Origin: UTCFX2 sp963788145
GTDB taxonomy: Bacteria > Chloroflexota > Anaerolineae > Anaerolineales > UBA4823
NCBI GenBank assembly: GCA_963788145.1
Contig: CAWBFQ010000013.1
Coordinates: 1 to 64,000, forward strand
Length of the DNA: 64,000 nt
Reading direction: 5' to 3'
Below the pieces are notes generated by a model. That model made no database searches and was not told where the DNA came from. It worked only from the letters and a program-made list of their open reading frames with translations. Below, piece by piece: positions 21,041 through 31,648 of the stretch. The position numbers were made by a program, and so were the translations under genes. Each line of letters begins with the position of its first letter. Position 1 is the first letter of the stretch.

Positions 21041-22696
21041 ATGGCTAAGTTACACAAGTTGTTCACGTCCGGTTTGGTTTTGGTTGTGACACTTTCGATG
21101 CTACTGACTGCCTGTACGCCTGCAGCCACCCAAGAAGTGGTCGCTCCTACAACCCAACCCCCAACCGAGGCGCCACCGCCGCCGGAAGAAAAACCAACCA
21201 TCGTAGTTGCCATAGATGGCGACATCGACCATATTGAGCCCATGATGTTCCGTACCATTGCGGGATATGATGCCACTGCCAACTTGTACGAGCCTTTGGT
21301 GACCCAAAAAGCCGAGCAGGATGAAAACGGCGTCTGGATCGGCATCAATGAGTTCCAGGGTGCTGGGGCTGAGTCCTGGACGATTTCTGAGGATGGCTTG
21401 ATTTACACCTTCAAACTTCGCAAGGAAGCCAAATTCGCCGACGGCACACCCGTGACTGCTAAAGATTATTATATGACCTTTGACCGGGCTCTGAACGGTA
21501 ATGGCTATATCAAACTGCTGCTGCCCTCTTTTGCCGGGGTTGAATCGATTGACCAGGTTAAGGTGGTCGATGATTACACCCTCCAGATTACCCAGAAGAA
21601 GGCCTCTTCTTTGTCTCTGATCATCTACGGTTTCCAGGTCCTGGGCGCGATGAGCGAAAAGACCATCAAAGAACATGCCACGGCCGAGGACCCTTGGGCG
21701 GAAGAATGGCACCATACCAATGCCAACTCCAGCGGACCTTATATCGTAACTGGCTGGAAACCTGGTGAAGAATACGTCTTTGAGCCAAATCCCAACTACT
21801 GGCGCGGTCCAGATTACTACGGTAACTCGAAAGTGATCTATCGTGTGATACCTGATGCCTCGACCCGCGAACAGCTTCTTCGAACTGGCGATGTTGATAT
21901 TGCCCAGGGCATTCCCTATAAAGACATCGAAGAGATGAAAAAGGACACAAACCTGACCTTCTTCACCATTAAGACCCCGCGTGTCTACCATGCCGGTATG
22001 AACATAACCAAGAAACCCTTCGACGATGTGCGGGTGCGCAAGGCTGTATCGATGGTTGTGGATTATCAAGCCATCGTTGATAATGTGATCTACGGTTTTG
22101 GCAAGAACCCCAAATCACCGGTTGGAGAGGGTATGCCTACTCACACCGAGGAATTTTGGCCGTATGATGGCGCCAAAGTTGAAGATGCTAAAGCCTTGCT
22201 GGCTGAAGCTGGATACCCGGATGGCTTCACAGTAGACCTGCTCGTGCCGCAGGAAGATCAAGCCCGCATGGACGCAGCTACCTGGATTCAGGCCGGATTA
22301 AAGACAATCGGTGTGACTGTCAATATCAATGCCCAACCGACTGCCCAGTTTAACAGTTTGCTCGACACCCACGAACAGCCCTTCTACATGTTCGAATGGT
22401 ATTCGTGGGGCAATGATCCAGCTTTCCAGCTCACCTGGAATTTCCGCTGTGAGGCATGGACGAATTACGCCATGTACTGCGATCCGGCTATGGACAAGAT
22501 CATCGATGATTTGATTGTCATCAGCGATCCTGCTGAACGTGAAAAATTGAGCCAGGAAGGGCAAAAAATGGCTGTAGAAGCTGCAACCTGGATCTATCTA
22601 TACCAGAACGATTGGGTGATTGCCGCGCGGAATGGTGTGACAGGAGTTGGTTTTTATAATGACCTTCACACTCATTTCCCCAACCTGACCAAGTAG
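21041..22696 (+). CDS. peptide-type ABC importer solute-binding lipoprotein (system 1)
   Basis: Intact, 551 residues. AAGGAG ten bases upstream selects the ATG at 21041 over 21014. Signal peptide with lipobox LLTAC (Cys at about residue 23), then a Thr/Pro-rich linker and the SBP_bac_5 (DppA/OppA) domain: EPLVTQKAE, SGPYIVTGWKPGEEYVFEPN, NYWRGPDYYGNSKVIYRVIP and VRKAVSMVVDYQAIVDNVIY. It would be anchored outside the membrane and deliver oligopeptides or other sizeable solutes to the permeases encoded next. Ligand is unknown; neighbouring catabolic genes make a non-peptide substrate plausible. A strong hairpin follows. Confidence 0.92.
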   Translation: MAKLHKLFTSGLVLVVTLSMLLTACTPAATQEVVAPTTQPPTEAPPPPEEKPTIVVAIDGDIDHIEPMMFRTIAGYDATANLYEPLVTQKAEQDENGVWIGINEFQGAGAESWTISEDGLIYTFKLRKEAKFADGTPVTAKDYYMTFDRALNGNGYIKLLLPSFAGVESIDQVKVVDDYTLQITQKKASSLSLIIYGFQVLGAMSEKTIKEHATAEDPWAEEWHHTNANSSGPYIVTGWKPGEEYVFEPNPNYWRGPDYYGNSKVIYRVIPDASTREQLLRTGDVDIAQGIPYKDIEEMKKDTNLTFFTIKTPRVYHAGMNITKKPFDDVRVRKAVSMVVDYQAIVDNVIYGFGKNPKSPVGEGMPTHTEEFWPYDGAKVEDAKALLAEAGYPDGFTVDLLVPQEDQARMDAATWIQAGLKTIGVTVNINAQPTAQFNSLLDTHEQPFYMFEWYSWGNDPAFQLTWNFRCEAWTNYAMYCDPAMDKIIDDLIVISDPAEREKLSQEGQKMAVEAATWIYLYQNDWVIAARNGVTGVGFYNDLHTHFPNLTK

Positions 22697-22725
22697 CGTC
22701 TGACCAGATCTCGAAATCTCGTTTC

Positions 22726-22766
22726 ATAATCTTGCAAGGGCGGAAAAAACGCCCTTGCAAGATTAT
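22726..22766 (+). terminator. intercistronic hairpin after binding protein 1
   Basis: A perfect 17-bp stem (22726-22742 with 22750-22766) around the loop GAAAAAA, with no T-run after it. Placed between the binding-protein and permease genes, it fits a partial terminator or 3' mRNA-stabilising element that raises binding protein over permease levels, as is common in such operons. An analogous hairpin of different sequence occurs in system 2. Confidence 0.8.
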
Positions 22767-22826
22767 CTGGTATGGATCATTTCCTGACTAAATCCCAGGC
22801 AGTCTAATTCATCGGTTAACCAACTT

Positions 22827-23850
22827 ATGCCTTATTATCTCCGTTACATCTTTAATCGGTTTTTGCTTACCCTGGTTGCAATCGTCGGGGTAGCCATTTT
22901 TGCTTTTCTTCTAACCCGCTTACTACCCAATAACCCGGCCGCATTGCGAGCTGGTCCTCTGGCGGACAAAGCATTAATTGAACAATATGAACAGCAGATG
23001 GGCCTGGATCGACCGCTTTACATCCAGTTTGGAGCCTATTTCTGGCCAGTTGCTGCGCAGTGACCTGGGTGAAAGCTGGCGCACCGGTCAGCCCGTGAAG
23101 GAGGAGCTCGCCCTTCGCATCCCGGCCACACTTGAACTGGCATTGATCGGCGTTTCTCATCGCGCTTGTGGTCGGTTTACCTCTTGGAGATCGTAGCTGC
23201 TATTTATTCTGGCACATGGATTGATCAGGCGGTGCGCATGTTTGCCACATTAGGGGCATCGCTGGCGCTCTTTTGGTTGGCACTGGTCGGAGTATATGTA
23301 TTCTATTATCTTCTGAATTGGGCGGCTGCACCAGTAGGGCGCTTGACAATAGGAGTTGACGCTCCGCCCCATATCACCGGCCTGTTTCTAGTGGACAGTC
23401 TTTTGGCTGGTGACTATTAAGACCTTCAAAGATGCCTTCAACCATATCTGGCTGCCAGCCTGTACCCTGGCGTTTATTGTCAGTGCGCCGATTATCAAGA
23501 TTTCCCGCGCAGCGATGAAAGATGTACTGAATTCCGATTACATTCGCACGGCCCGGGCCATTGGCGTTCCAGCGGGCGAATTATTATTCAAAGATGCACT
23601 GATTAATGCATTCATTCCGATTTTGACGATGTTAGGCATTGTCTTTGGTTATCTTATGGCCGGCAACCTGATTATCGAACAAGTCTTCGCCTGGCCTGGG
23701 ATCGGCCATTATGCATGGAAAGCGCTGGTCACGAATGACTTTAATGCCGTGCAGGGATTTGTAATGTTGATTGCAATAGTTTACGTATCATTAAATTTCT
23801 TCATTGATGTGACCTATGCCTTAGTAAACCCACAAATCCGATTGGAGTAA
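22827..23850 (+). CDS. ABC importer permease, DppB/OppB-like (system 1)
   Basis: Membrane subunit: the N-terminal helix RFLLTLVAIVGVAIFAFLLT, LGLDRPLY-like QMGLDRPLYIQFGAY, then SDLGESWRTGQPVKEELALR with IPATLELALIG and the cytoplasmic EAA-type loop (AARAIGVPAGELLFKDALIN). The C-terminus is IIEQVFAWPGIGHYAWKALV and MLIAIVYVSLNFFIDVTYAL. Frame changes near 23045, 23155, 23195 and 23412 divide it into pieces that join in order; about 340 residues. It pairs with the DppC-like subunit 10 bases downstream. Confidence 0.85.
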
Positions 23851-23859
23851 CCTCAAAGG

Positions 23860-24758
23860 ATGAACTCCCTACAAAAGAACTTACAGGTAATTGAAACTAG
23901 CCATAGCGGAAAGAACTGGAAGAAAATAGCAAAACACCTGCGGCGCACTTTTCGATTTCCATTGTTCATCGTAGGTCTAATAATTATTATATTTTTTCTC
24001 TTAATCGTCGTGTTTGGCCCGATGTTAACCCCCTACGATCCGGCAATGCCAAATCCGAAGTACACTTTAGGTGAACCCAACGCCATCTATCCCTTCGGCA
24101 CGGACAAATTTGGGCGGGATGTCTTCACCCGGGTAATTTATGCCACTCGGCTGGATCTGTTGATTGCATTGTTTGTAGCCGTCTTATCCTTCAGCATAGG
24201 ATCGTTTATCGGTGGTGTGGTAGGCTTTTATGGTGGCTGGCTGGATAAGGTTGTTATGCGGATCGTGGATGTAATGTTTGCATTCCCTGCTTTCATTCTG
24301 GCTATGGCGATCACATCCGCTCTGGGCGATACCGTCCAAAATGTTATTATTGCCATCGCCGCTGCCTATACCCCCTACTTCATCCGCTTGACGCGCGGCG
24401 AGATGCTGACTGTGCGATACCGCCAATATGCCGATGCTGCAGTCAGCGTAGGCAATCCGGCTGGCGGGTGGCCCTGGTGCACTTGCTACCAAACGCATTG
24501 ACACCCTCTCTGGTGCAAATGACACTGGTTTCAGGATGGGCAATTTTAGATGCCGCCGGGTTGGCTTTCCTGGGACTTGGGAATCACCCCGCCGACTGCT
24601 GAATGGGGAGTTATGGTTTCGGAAGGGCGCCCAACGGATCATCACCGGCGAGTGGTGGGTCTGGCTGTACCCCGGCGTAGCTATCGTGCTGGCTGCTTTT
24701 GCCTTTCAACCTGGTTGGCGATGGGCTGCGGGATATCTTGACCAGGGAGGAGCAGTGA
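23860..24758 (+). CDS. ABC importer permease, DppC/OppC-like (system 1)
   Basis: Cytoplasmic N-terminus, first helix (FIVGLIIIIFFLLIVVFGPM), LTPYDPAMPNPKY, the signature YPFGTDKFGRDVFTRVIYAT, five further helices and the EAA loop. A frame change near 24462 interrupts the EAA loop; corrected, it continues VALVHLLPNALTPSLVQMTL, ILDAAGLAFLGLG and GDGLRDILTREEQ, stopping at 24758. About 299 residues. The stop overlaps the ATG of the ATPase gene (ATGA/TGATG arrangement). Confidence 0.87.
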
Positions 24759-25766
24759 TGGTAGAAGCCGGCTCCTGCGCATCGAGGAGCTGACCGTATC
24801 TTTACAAAGCAGCGATCGACGCCGGGATATCCTGGATCAGCTTTCGCTGAAAATTTACCCGAACGAAGTCATGGGCCTGGTCGGCGAGAGCGGATCTGGC
24901 AAGACCATGACTGCCCTGGCGACCATGCGGCTGCTGCCGAACACGATCAAGGTCACCGGCGGGAGCATCTGGTTCGAAGGCCGGGACCTTGTTGAAATTA
25001 TCACCTCGAGAAATGCGTCATATTCGCGGCAGGAAGATCGCCATGATCTTCCAGAACCCGCGCATGGCTCTAAACCCACTCATGCGGGTTGGCGACCAGA
25101 TCGCCCGAACAGTCCGGCTACATCGGGATGTTTCCCTCGGACAGATGGTACCCGATGGCGATCGAACTGATGAAACAGGTAGGAATTTCAGATGCAGACT
25201 CTCGGGCGCGGGCTTATCCTCACCAGTTAAGCGGCGGGATGGCACAGCGCGTCCTGGTTGCGATGATGCTGGCCTGTCAGCCCAAGTTTCTCATTGCAGA
25301 CGAGCCGACGACTGGTCTGGATGTGACCATCCAGGCTCAAATCTTCGAGCTTATCAAAGAAATCCAGTCGCGCACCGGTGTTGCGGTCCTGTTGATCACC
25401 CACGACCTGGGTGTTGTCAGTGAGGTATGCGACCGGGTCGGGGTGATGTATGCCGGTCAGGTGATGGAAATTGCTAAAGTGACAGATATTTTTCAGGAAC
25501 CGGGGCATCCCTACACCCAACGTCTATTCAAGAGCATCCTACGGGTTGACCGGATCAGCGACCTGGATACGAGCCAGGCGTTGGCCCCGATTTCGGTGGC
25601 CTTCGATTCACTTGGCTGCCGGTTTGCCAGCCAGTGCGCTGATATTTGCCCGGAATGCACGTTGAAACGTCCAGAGGTACCTGATGACGATTGTGATCAC
25701 GTTGTATATTGTTACAAATATTACCAGAATAATAGAATGATAACATTTCGGTATGATGTTGAGTAA
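24758..25766 (+). CDS. ABC importer ATPase, DppD/OppD-like (system 1)
   Basis: Walker A GESGSGKTMT, the Q-loop FQNPRMALNP, ABC signature LSGGMAQRV, Walker B FLIADEPTTGLD, switch His in LLITHDLG, and the C-terminal oligopeptide-transporter zinc/iron-sulfur-like Cys motif (C-x6-C-x3-C...C around CRFASQCADICPEC). Frame shifts near 24770, 25000 and 25140. Rejoined length is about 336 residues. Start at the ATG overlapping the preceding stop. It energises import through the two permeases together with the next ATPase. Confidence 0.87.
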
Positions 25767-25816
25767 GCTGCTACGTTGCTGGCAGCCGATGAGATAAAAA
25801 GAATAGACGGTGAGAG

Positions 25817-26764
25817 ATGATCGAACCACTTGTTAAGGGTCGAAAATCTTCATAAATATTTCAATGACGGCAAACATACGATCCATGCCGTCAATGGGAG
25901 TGAGCTTCGAGATTTATCCGGGTGAAGCGATTGGACTGGTCGGGGAAAGCGGCTGCGGTAAAAGCACCACCGCTCGCTGCATTTTGATGTTGGATAAGCC
26001 CACCAGTGGCAAGGTGATTCTTTAAAGACCAGGATCTGACGGCACTGGCAGGAAATAACCTGCGCAGTTGGCGCAGGTTCTTCCAGATCGTCTTTCAAGA
26101 TCCGAACGAATCGCTAAACCCTCGCTTCAGTGTTGGGCGGACATTGAAAGAACCATTAGTACTTGCATGGTCTGTATCAATCCAAGATCGCAGCTTCATG
26201 AGCTGGTTGAGCGCGTCACCCTCGAAGTTGAACATTTGGAACGATACCCGCACCAGCTGAGCGGCGGGCAAAAACAACGGGTGGGGATCGCCCGGGCGAT
26301 TGCCACCGCCCCCGAATTTGTCGTGCTGGATGAGCCGACCTCCTCTCTGGATATGTCTCTGAGAATTCATGTGCTGGCGTTATTGCGACGACTTACAGCG
26401 TGAACTGAATATGGCTTATCTTTATATCTCCCATGACCTGAGCACTGTTCACAACCTGTGTGACCGGGTGCTGGTGATGTACCTGGGCCGGATCATCGAA
26501 ATGGGCGGTTCAAAGGATGTATTCGAAAACCCACAGCATGTCTACACCCGGGCGCTTCTCTCTGCCATCCCGATTCCCGACCCGTCTGTCAAACGCCAGC
26601 GTATCTTTCTGCATGGTGAGACCCCCAACTCTCGGAATATCGAGGTGGGCTGCAGCCTGCAGAGTCGCTGTCCGTATGTCCGATCAGAATGCAGCCATGC
26701 TGTCCCATATGTTGATTTGGGAGATGGACATCAAGTTGCATGTGTTTTGGCAGGAGCGAAGTGA
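25817..26764 (+). CDS. ABC importer ATPase, DppF/OppF-like (system 1)
   Basis: The start MIEPLVKVENLHKYF is reconstructed across a shift near 25845. Walker A GESGCGKSTTARC, Q-loop VFQDPNESLNPRF, signature LSGGQKQRVGIARAI, Walker B FVVLDEPTSSLD, switch His YISHDLSTVHNLCD and the C-terminal CSLQSRCPYVRSEC cluster. Additional shifts near 25890, 26025, 26200 and 26395. About 316 residues. The segment between Q-loop and signature is shortened or scrambled compared with paralogues, so the reading there is uncertain. The second direct-repeat copy starts six bases after its stop. Confidence 0.82.
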
Positions 26765-26870
26765 TCAGACCAACTGAGGATCGACTGGCTGTCGGAGCCA
26801 TCGCTGCATCCCACACCAAATTCCTGCTTAAGTGATTATTGGCATACTAAACGTGACATTTGTTATATCA

Positions 26871-26900
26871 TTGAATTACCATATCTGCTATAAATAAAAT
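26871..26900 (+). promoter_or_regulatory. promoter of IclR gene (copy 2)
   Basis: TTGAAT (26871-26876), an 18-base spacer and TAAAAT (26895-26900). It is the counterpart of the promoter at 20016-20045; the spacer differs only at its first two bases. Confidence 0.55.
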
Positions 26901-26934
26901 TGCACATAAATGAAGACCATGTTCATTATTTGGA

Positions 26935-27795
26935 ATGGTTTGAGGCATGCATTGGATAAAGCCTCTAAATCAGGTTCTTTGTGCCTCAAGCACGCTGGCC
27001 CATGGATTACAGGTGCTGGAATTTACTTCCCTCGATGGTCAGAAAAAAGGCGTCACCCTGCAAGAAGTAGCCAAATCGCTGGGTATGAACCGCAGCAATG
27101 TCTACCGCTACTTAAAAACTCTCGTTGATTGCGGCTGGTTGGAATATGATCCGGAAACGTATCGCTACTCGTATCGGCGGAAAGCCTTTACAAATCGCTG
27201 GGGCATCCTTACAGCAGATGGATTTGCGTACCATTGCTCGTCCTTTTCTCGAAGACCTGGCAGAAGAGACCTGTCTGGCTATTCACTTAGGTGTGTTGAA
27301 CGAAATCTTCCGTCATCTATATCGATAAAGTTGAGAGCAACAGCCCCATCCAGATGCGGTCACACCCGGGAATGATGGCACCGGCTTACTGCACTGCGAT
27401 GGGAAAGGCACTTGTTGGCGACGCTCAGTCCTCAAGAGGTGAGCTCACTTGTAGCAGGAACCATGACCCAGCGCACTCCGAATACGATTACGACAGTTGA
27501 GGCATTGCTGGCAGATCTGGATCGAGTGCGGGAACGAGGCTATGCCATCGATCAAGAAGAAAACGAGGCCGGGATCGGATGCGTCGGCACGGCTATATAC
27601 GGTTACGACAACGACGTGATCGGCGCCGTCAGCCTATCGACATTGATCCAGAACTTCACCTCCGAAGACACACTCCTGTTTGGCAGGCGGATTATGAAGA
27701 CCGCCAGCCGCATCTCGCAGAGCATGGGCTGTTATAAAAACCACTGGTCGATCGAAACAGATACGGACTTTCAGCTGGATGCGACAAGGATATGA
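26935..27795 (+). CDS. IclR-family transcriptional regulator (copy 2)
   Basis: Near-duplicate of copy 1. Helix-turn-helix VTLQEVAKSLGMNRSNVYRY, ligand domain PFLEDLAEETCLAIHLGVLN, MMAPAYCTAMGKA, then from 27412 one open piece LATLSPQEVSSLVAGTMTQR to FQLDATRI. Frame changes near 26945, 26985, 27165, 27300 and 27405 fall at places different from those in copy 1, and the C-terminal junction that is broken in copy 1 is intact here. The two copies thus verify each other's reading. It is presumed to regulate the second importer. Whether both are functional is uncertain. Confidence 0.8.
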
Positions 27796-27897
27796 GCAAC
27801 CAAGAAAGGAGGTGAGAAACTGAAGAATACAATTTCCCAGATCAGAACGATGAATTACAAACCATACTATTTGATAGCTCATAAGGAGACGAAAGAG

Positions 27898-29637
27898 ATG
27901 GCTAAGTTACACAAGTTGTTCAGTTCGGTATCGTGTTTGGTTGTGACACTTTCGATGCTATTGACTGCCTGTACGCCTGCAGCGACCCCAACACCAGCAG
28001 TGGTAGCGCCAACCGAGCCTGCTAGCAACCGAAGCGCCAGCTGATCCAGTCGCTACCGAAGCGCCAGTTGCCGCAGCGCCGACAGAAGCTGCACCTCCAG
28101 CAGAACCGGCGGAGGCGGCCGACGACACGCTGACCATCGCGGTCTCTGCCGATATTGCAGGTTGGGACCCGGCGACGTCGATCTATTGGCTGGCCAACGA
28201 AGTGATTATCAACACGCATGATACCCTGGTCGACTACGGCCCAAAGACCGATGAAATGGGTAATCCGGTGCGCGATATCACCAATGTCGTGCCAAACCTG
28301 GCCGAATCATTTGAGGATAAAGATGGCAAAGAGTTTACCTTTAAGCTGCGCCAGGATGCCAAGTTCAATAATGGCGATCCGGTCACCGCACAGGCAGTGA
28401 AGGATAGCTTTGTTCGAGTTCTGGGTATCCCAAGCCTCGCCTCGTTCTTGCTCACTGATGTGGCATTTGTAACGAGCGGGGACCAGATTGAGGTGGTGGA
28501 TGATTATACGGTGAAGTTCACGCTGCCTCAGTCCAACCCGATGTTCCTGAAAGTCCTGCAGGAAATGAATATGGTGATCGTCAACGTGGCTCGAAATCAA
28601 AGCCAAAGGCGGCGCCACCGAAGAAGAGCAACAGAAATGGGCATCCGCCAATCCGACTGGTTCTGGCCCTTATATGCTGGAGAAATATGAAGCCGGTGTG
28701 GAGCTGGTCTTGCTGCCAACCCGAATTACTGGGGGACGCCCCCGTACTATAAGAAAGTGGTCTACAAAATCGTCCCGGATGTCCAGAACCGCTTACTGCT
28801 GCTTCAGAGCGGTGATGTAGACATGGTATATGAAGCCGCCCCTGAAAGATTTGGAGACCTTGAAAGCGGATCCAAATCTGCAGCTTATGCAACACCAACC
28901 TTCGGGACGCTATTCTGGTGGCTTGGCGCCAAGACCGAACCCTGGAGCAAGTTAGAATTACGCCAGGCGATCGCCTATGCTATCCCGTACGACACCATCG
29001 TAAATGATGTGACCTATGGGTACGCTCTACCTGCAACCAGCTGGATTCCTGTCGGCTTGGAAGGTCATATCGACGCTTCCCCGTATACATACGACCTTGA
29101 AAAAGCCAAGGAACTCCTGGCTGCCGCTGGTTACCCGAAGGAAAGGGTTTGCCGCCAATCACCTTCTATTCCAAACAGGGTGTGCCTGAAGAAGAACAGG
29201 TCGTCAGTCTATATCCAGGCTGAGCTGGCTAAGATCGGCATCCAGATGGATATCCAGCCGGTCGCATTGGCTGCCCACAGCGAGAAACTGGCCTCTCACG
29301 AGCCAGGCCTGTTTGCCTTCAACTTCTGGATCCCCTACGTTCCAGACCCGATCTACTCGCTGTACTGGAACTTCAAAACCGCTGATAGCGGCTGCTGCAA
29401 CTATGGCAGCTACACCAATCCCGCAGGTGGATGAGCTGATCACGAAGGGTCTGACCGAGCTGGATCCCACGGTTCGGAACGGCTGATGTCGAAGAAGTCC
29501 AGACGATCGTGGCGGAGATCTCCCTAGCATGCCGATCTACCATCCAACCTGGAATCTGGCGATGTTGAAGGCAGTACCAGGGATACTCATACTACCCCGA
29601 TACGCTGCTGCGATTTGCTCAATTGTTCGAAGAGTAA
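27898..29637 (+). CDS. peptide-type ABC importer solute-binding lipoprotein (system 2)
   Basis: Lipoprotein signal MAKLHKLFSSVSCLVVTLSM with LLTAC, shared with system 1 through the direct repeat, then an Ala/Pro/Glu-rich linker and an SBP_bac_5 domain: WLANEVIINTHDTLVDYGPK, FTFKLRQDAKFNNGDPVTAQ, NPNYWGTPPYYKKVVYKIVP, LRQAIAYAIPYDTIVNDVTY and the C-terminal YSYYPDTLLRFAQLFEE. Shifts near 28022, 28600, 28710, 29145, 29430 and 29480-29590. About 570 residues when joined. The mature domain differs clearly from system 1, so the two importers probably take different ligands. A hairpin follows the stop. Confidence 0.82.
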
Positions 29638-29654
29638 ATCTCGTCTGATCAAAT

Positions 29655-29689
29655 TCTCTGCTGGCCCTGCCTGGCAGGGCCAGCAGAGA
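29655..29689 (+). terminator. intercistronic hairpin after binding protein 2
   Basis: A 17-base perfect inverted repeat (29655-29671 and 29673-29689, TCTCTGCTGGCCCTGCC and its complement) around a single central base; the real loop would open a few pairs. No T-run follows. It has the same position and probable role as the hairpin at 22726-22766 but unrelated sequence. Confidence 0.8.
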
Positions 29690-29717
29690 TGATCGTGATC
29701 AGGAGTGAGTCGCTGGC

Positions 29718-30734
29718 ATGAGATTATTGATTTATGCACTGGTAAACGAATTTTATTGCTGATACCCATCCTGTTGGGAATTTCTGTTATCACGTTTACA
29801 TAACCCATGTCATTCCAGGCGATCCGTTATACATCCTGTTAAGCCCATATGCAAAAGAAGAGGATGTGCAAAACGCCCGTGTTAAATTAGGACTAGATAG
29901 ACCACTTTACGTACAGTACGGAATTTACTTGAATGATTTGCTGCAAGGTGATCTGGGTTACGCTTATCGAACTCGACAACCGGTGATTGAGGATATGAAA
30001 CAGCGTGTCCCGGCTACCTTGGAATTGACGATTATCAGCCTGTTCCTGGCAGTGGTGATAGGTATACCGTTGGGGGTGCAGGCTGCCGTAAATCGAGATA
30101 CATGGCTTGATCACGTCGTTCGAGTTGTTTCCGTTGGAGGAGTCTCCATCCCGATCTTCTGGACCGGGGTTGTGCTGATCTATTTCCTTTACTTCAAACT
30201 TCATATTGCTCCACCTCCGTTGGGGCGGATGGGAATCAGGGGATATCCCACCGGATACGATCACCGGGATGTACATCGTGGACTCAATTCTGACCAGGAA
30301 TTGGGCTGCGCTCGGTCACCAGTCTCAGGTATATCGCCTTGCCTGCGATCACATTGGGTTTTGCCATGCTGGCTCCGATCATGCGCATCACCCGCAACAG
30401 CATGCTTGAGGTGCTCAATTCTAATTATGTCCGTACAGCACGTTCTCTGGGCTTGAAACCGAACACCGTGATCTATCGAGATGCGTTGCGAAACGCTTTG
30501 CTGCCTGTGGTAACCAGCATCGGCCAGATATTCGGCTGGTCATTGGGCGGCGAGGTGCTGGTCGAAGTGGTTTTTTCCTGGCCAGGGCTCGGTTATTATG
30601 CTGTGAATTCAATCCTGAATACGGATTATGCTCCTGTCCAGGGTTTTGTCTATTGACCGCGACGATTTATGTCCTGGTCAATCTGGCTCGTCGACCTGCT
30701 TTATACCGTCATTGATCCTCGGATTACTTATTGA
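29718..30734 (+). CDS. ABC importer permease, DppB/OppB-like (system 2)
   Basis: Reconstructed start MRLLIYALVKRILLLIPILL with GISVITF, then IPGDPLYILLSPYAKEEDVQ, LGLDRPLYVQYGIYLNDLLQ, GDLGYAYRTRQPVIEDMKQR, VPATLELTIISLFLAVVIGI and the EAA loop ARSLGLKPNTVIYRDALRNA, ending TIYVLVNLAVDLLYTVIDPR. Frame shifts near 29745, 29800, 30235, 30325 and 30655. About 335 residues with six helices. It is followed 15 bases later by its DppC-like partner. Confidence 0.85.
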
Positions 30735-30749
30735 TAGAAAGGTGTGTAA

Positions 30750-31648
30750 ATGGATCAACCTTATCCATTACAGCGAACCTCGATCCTCCATCGGATCAAC
30801 GTTTTTATCAAACGCTACGATTTTGAGATTTATTTGCTGCGTCGCAACCCGGTCACCTTGCTGGGATTAGGGATCATCATCCTGATGACTCTGGTTGCCA
30901 TCTTTGGCCCTTCGCTCGCACCTTACGACCCGTTGGATGTCAAACCGGCTGACCGCTTGAAGGTCCTTCAGCCGCCCATTGGATGGGGACTGATGAATAT
31001 GGGAGAGATATTCTTTCACGTACGATCTATGCAACTCGTACCGATATGATCATCTCTTCCAGCGCAGTTGGGATTGCCATGCTGATTGGCGTGTTTCTCG
31101 GAGCAGTTGCCGGGTATTTCGGGAGAGCCATTGGGGAAGTCATTATGCGTTTCCTGGATGTGATCCAGGCCTTTCCCGCTTTCATTCTGGCTATGGCGCT
31201 GGCGGTTGCCCTTGGTTCTGGAAAGACGACCATCATCTATGTGGTAGCTTTTATCATGATTCCAATCTTTGCCCGTTTGATGCGCAGCGAAATGCTGTCT
31301 GCACGTGAGCGCGGTTACACAGAAGCGGCGCGCTGTATGGGCGCCTCAGAATTGGAGATCATCTTTAAACAACTGCTTCCAAACTGCATCACACCCATAC
31401 TTGTCCAGTTTGCCCTGAGTATGAGCTATGCCATTTTAGACGCGGCAGCGCTTAGTTTCATTGGGCTTGGAGTAAGACCCCCCGAACCTGAATGGGGTTC
31501 GATGGTCAATGCGGGGGTTGGTTATATCGCCTCCGGTCAGTGGTGGATTTCGTTCTTCCCGGGCCTGGTAATGGCAGTTACTATCTTGGGTTTCAATCTG
31601 TTGGCAGATGGCATGCGGGATGTGTTCGATCCCAAGTTGCGGAGTTGA
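30750..31648 (+). CDS. ABC importer permease, DppC/OppC-like (system 2)
   Basis: It begins MDQPYPLQRTSILHRINVFI; first helix TLLGLGIIILMTLVAIFGPS; LAPYDPLDVKPADRL; the signature MGTDEYGRDILSRTIYATRT appears after compensating shifts around 30985-31020; helices and the EAA loop AARCMGASELEIIFKQLLPN; C-terminus LGFNLLADGMRDVFDPKLRS. About 299 residues. The stop TGA overlaps a TTG that probably starts the ATPase gene. Confidence 0.88.

Larger units (their letters stand above)
19916..21130 (+). repeat. direct repeat, copy 1 (UroD tail, IclR gene, importer signal peptide)
   Basis: About 1.2 kb that recurs at 26770-27985 in the same orientation. It spans the last 18 codons of the UroD-like gene, the promoter, the whole IclR gene, the leader and the lipoprotein signal of the solute-binding protein. 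Divergence between copies is mostly substitutions with a few indels. Beyond the signal peptide the two binding proteins are unrelated at the DNA level. Confidence 0.9.
26770..27985 (+). repeat. direct repeat, copy 2
   Basis: Second copy of the 19916-21130 unit. It opens with a decayed version of the UroD tail (CCAACTGAGGATC... to CCTGCTTAAGTGATTATT) although no UroD gene precedes it, which shows that the block was copied from copy 1 and not the reverse. It carries promoter, IclR gene, leader and the signal peptide of the second binding protein. Confidence 0.9.

Noticed and set aside
21101..22069. Minus-strand frame of 322 codons opposite the first binding protein
   Set aside because: The + strand encodes an intact, clearly recognised lipoprotein; the antisense frame has no signal or motif.
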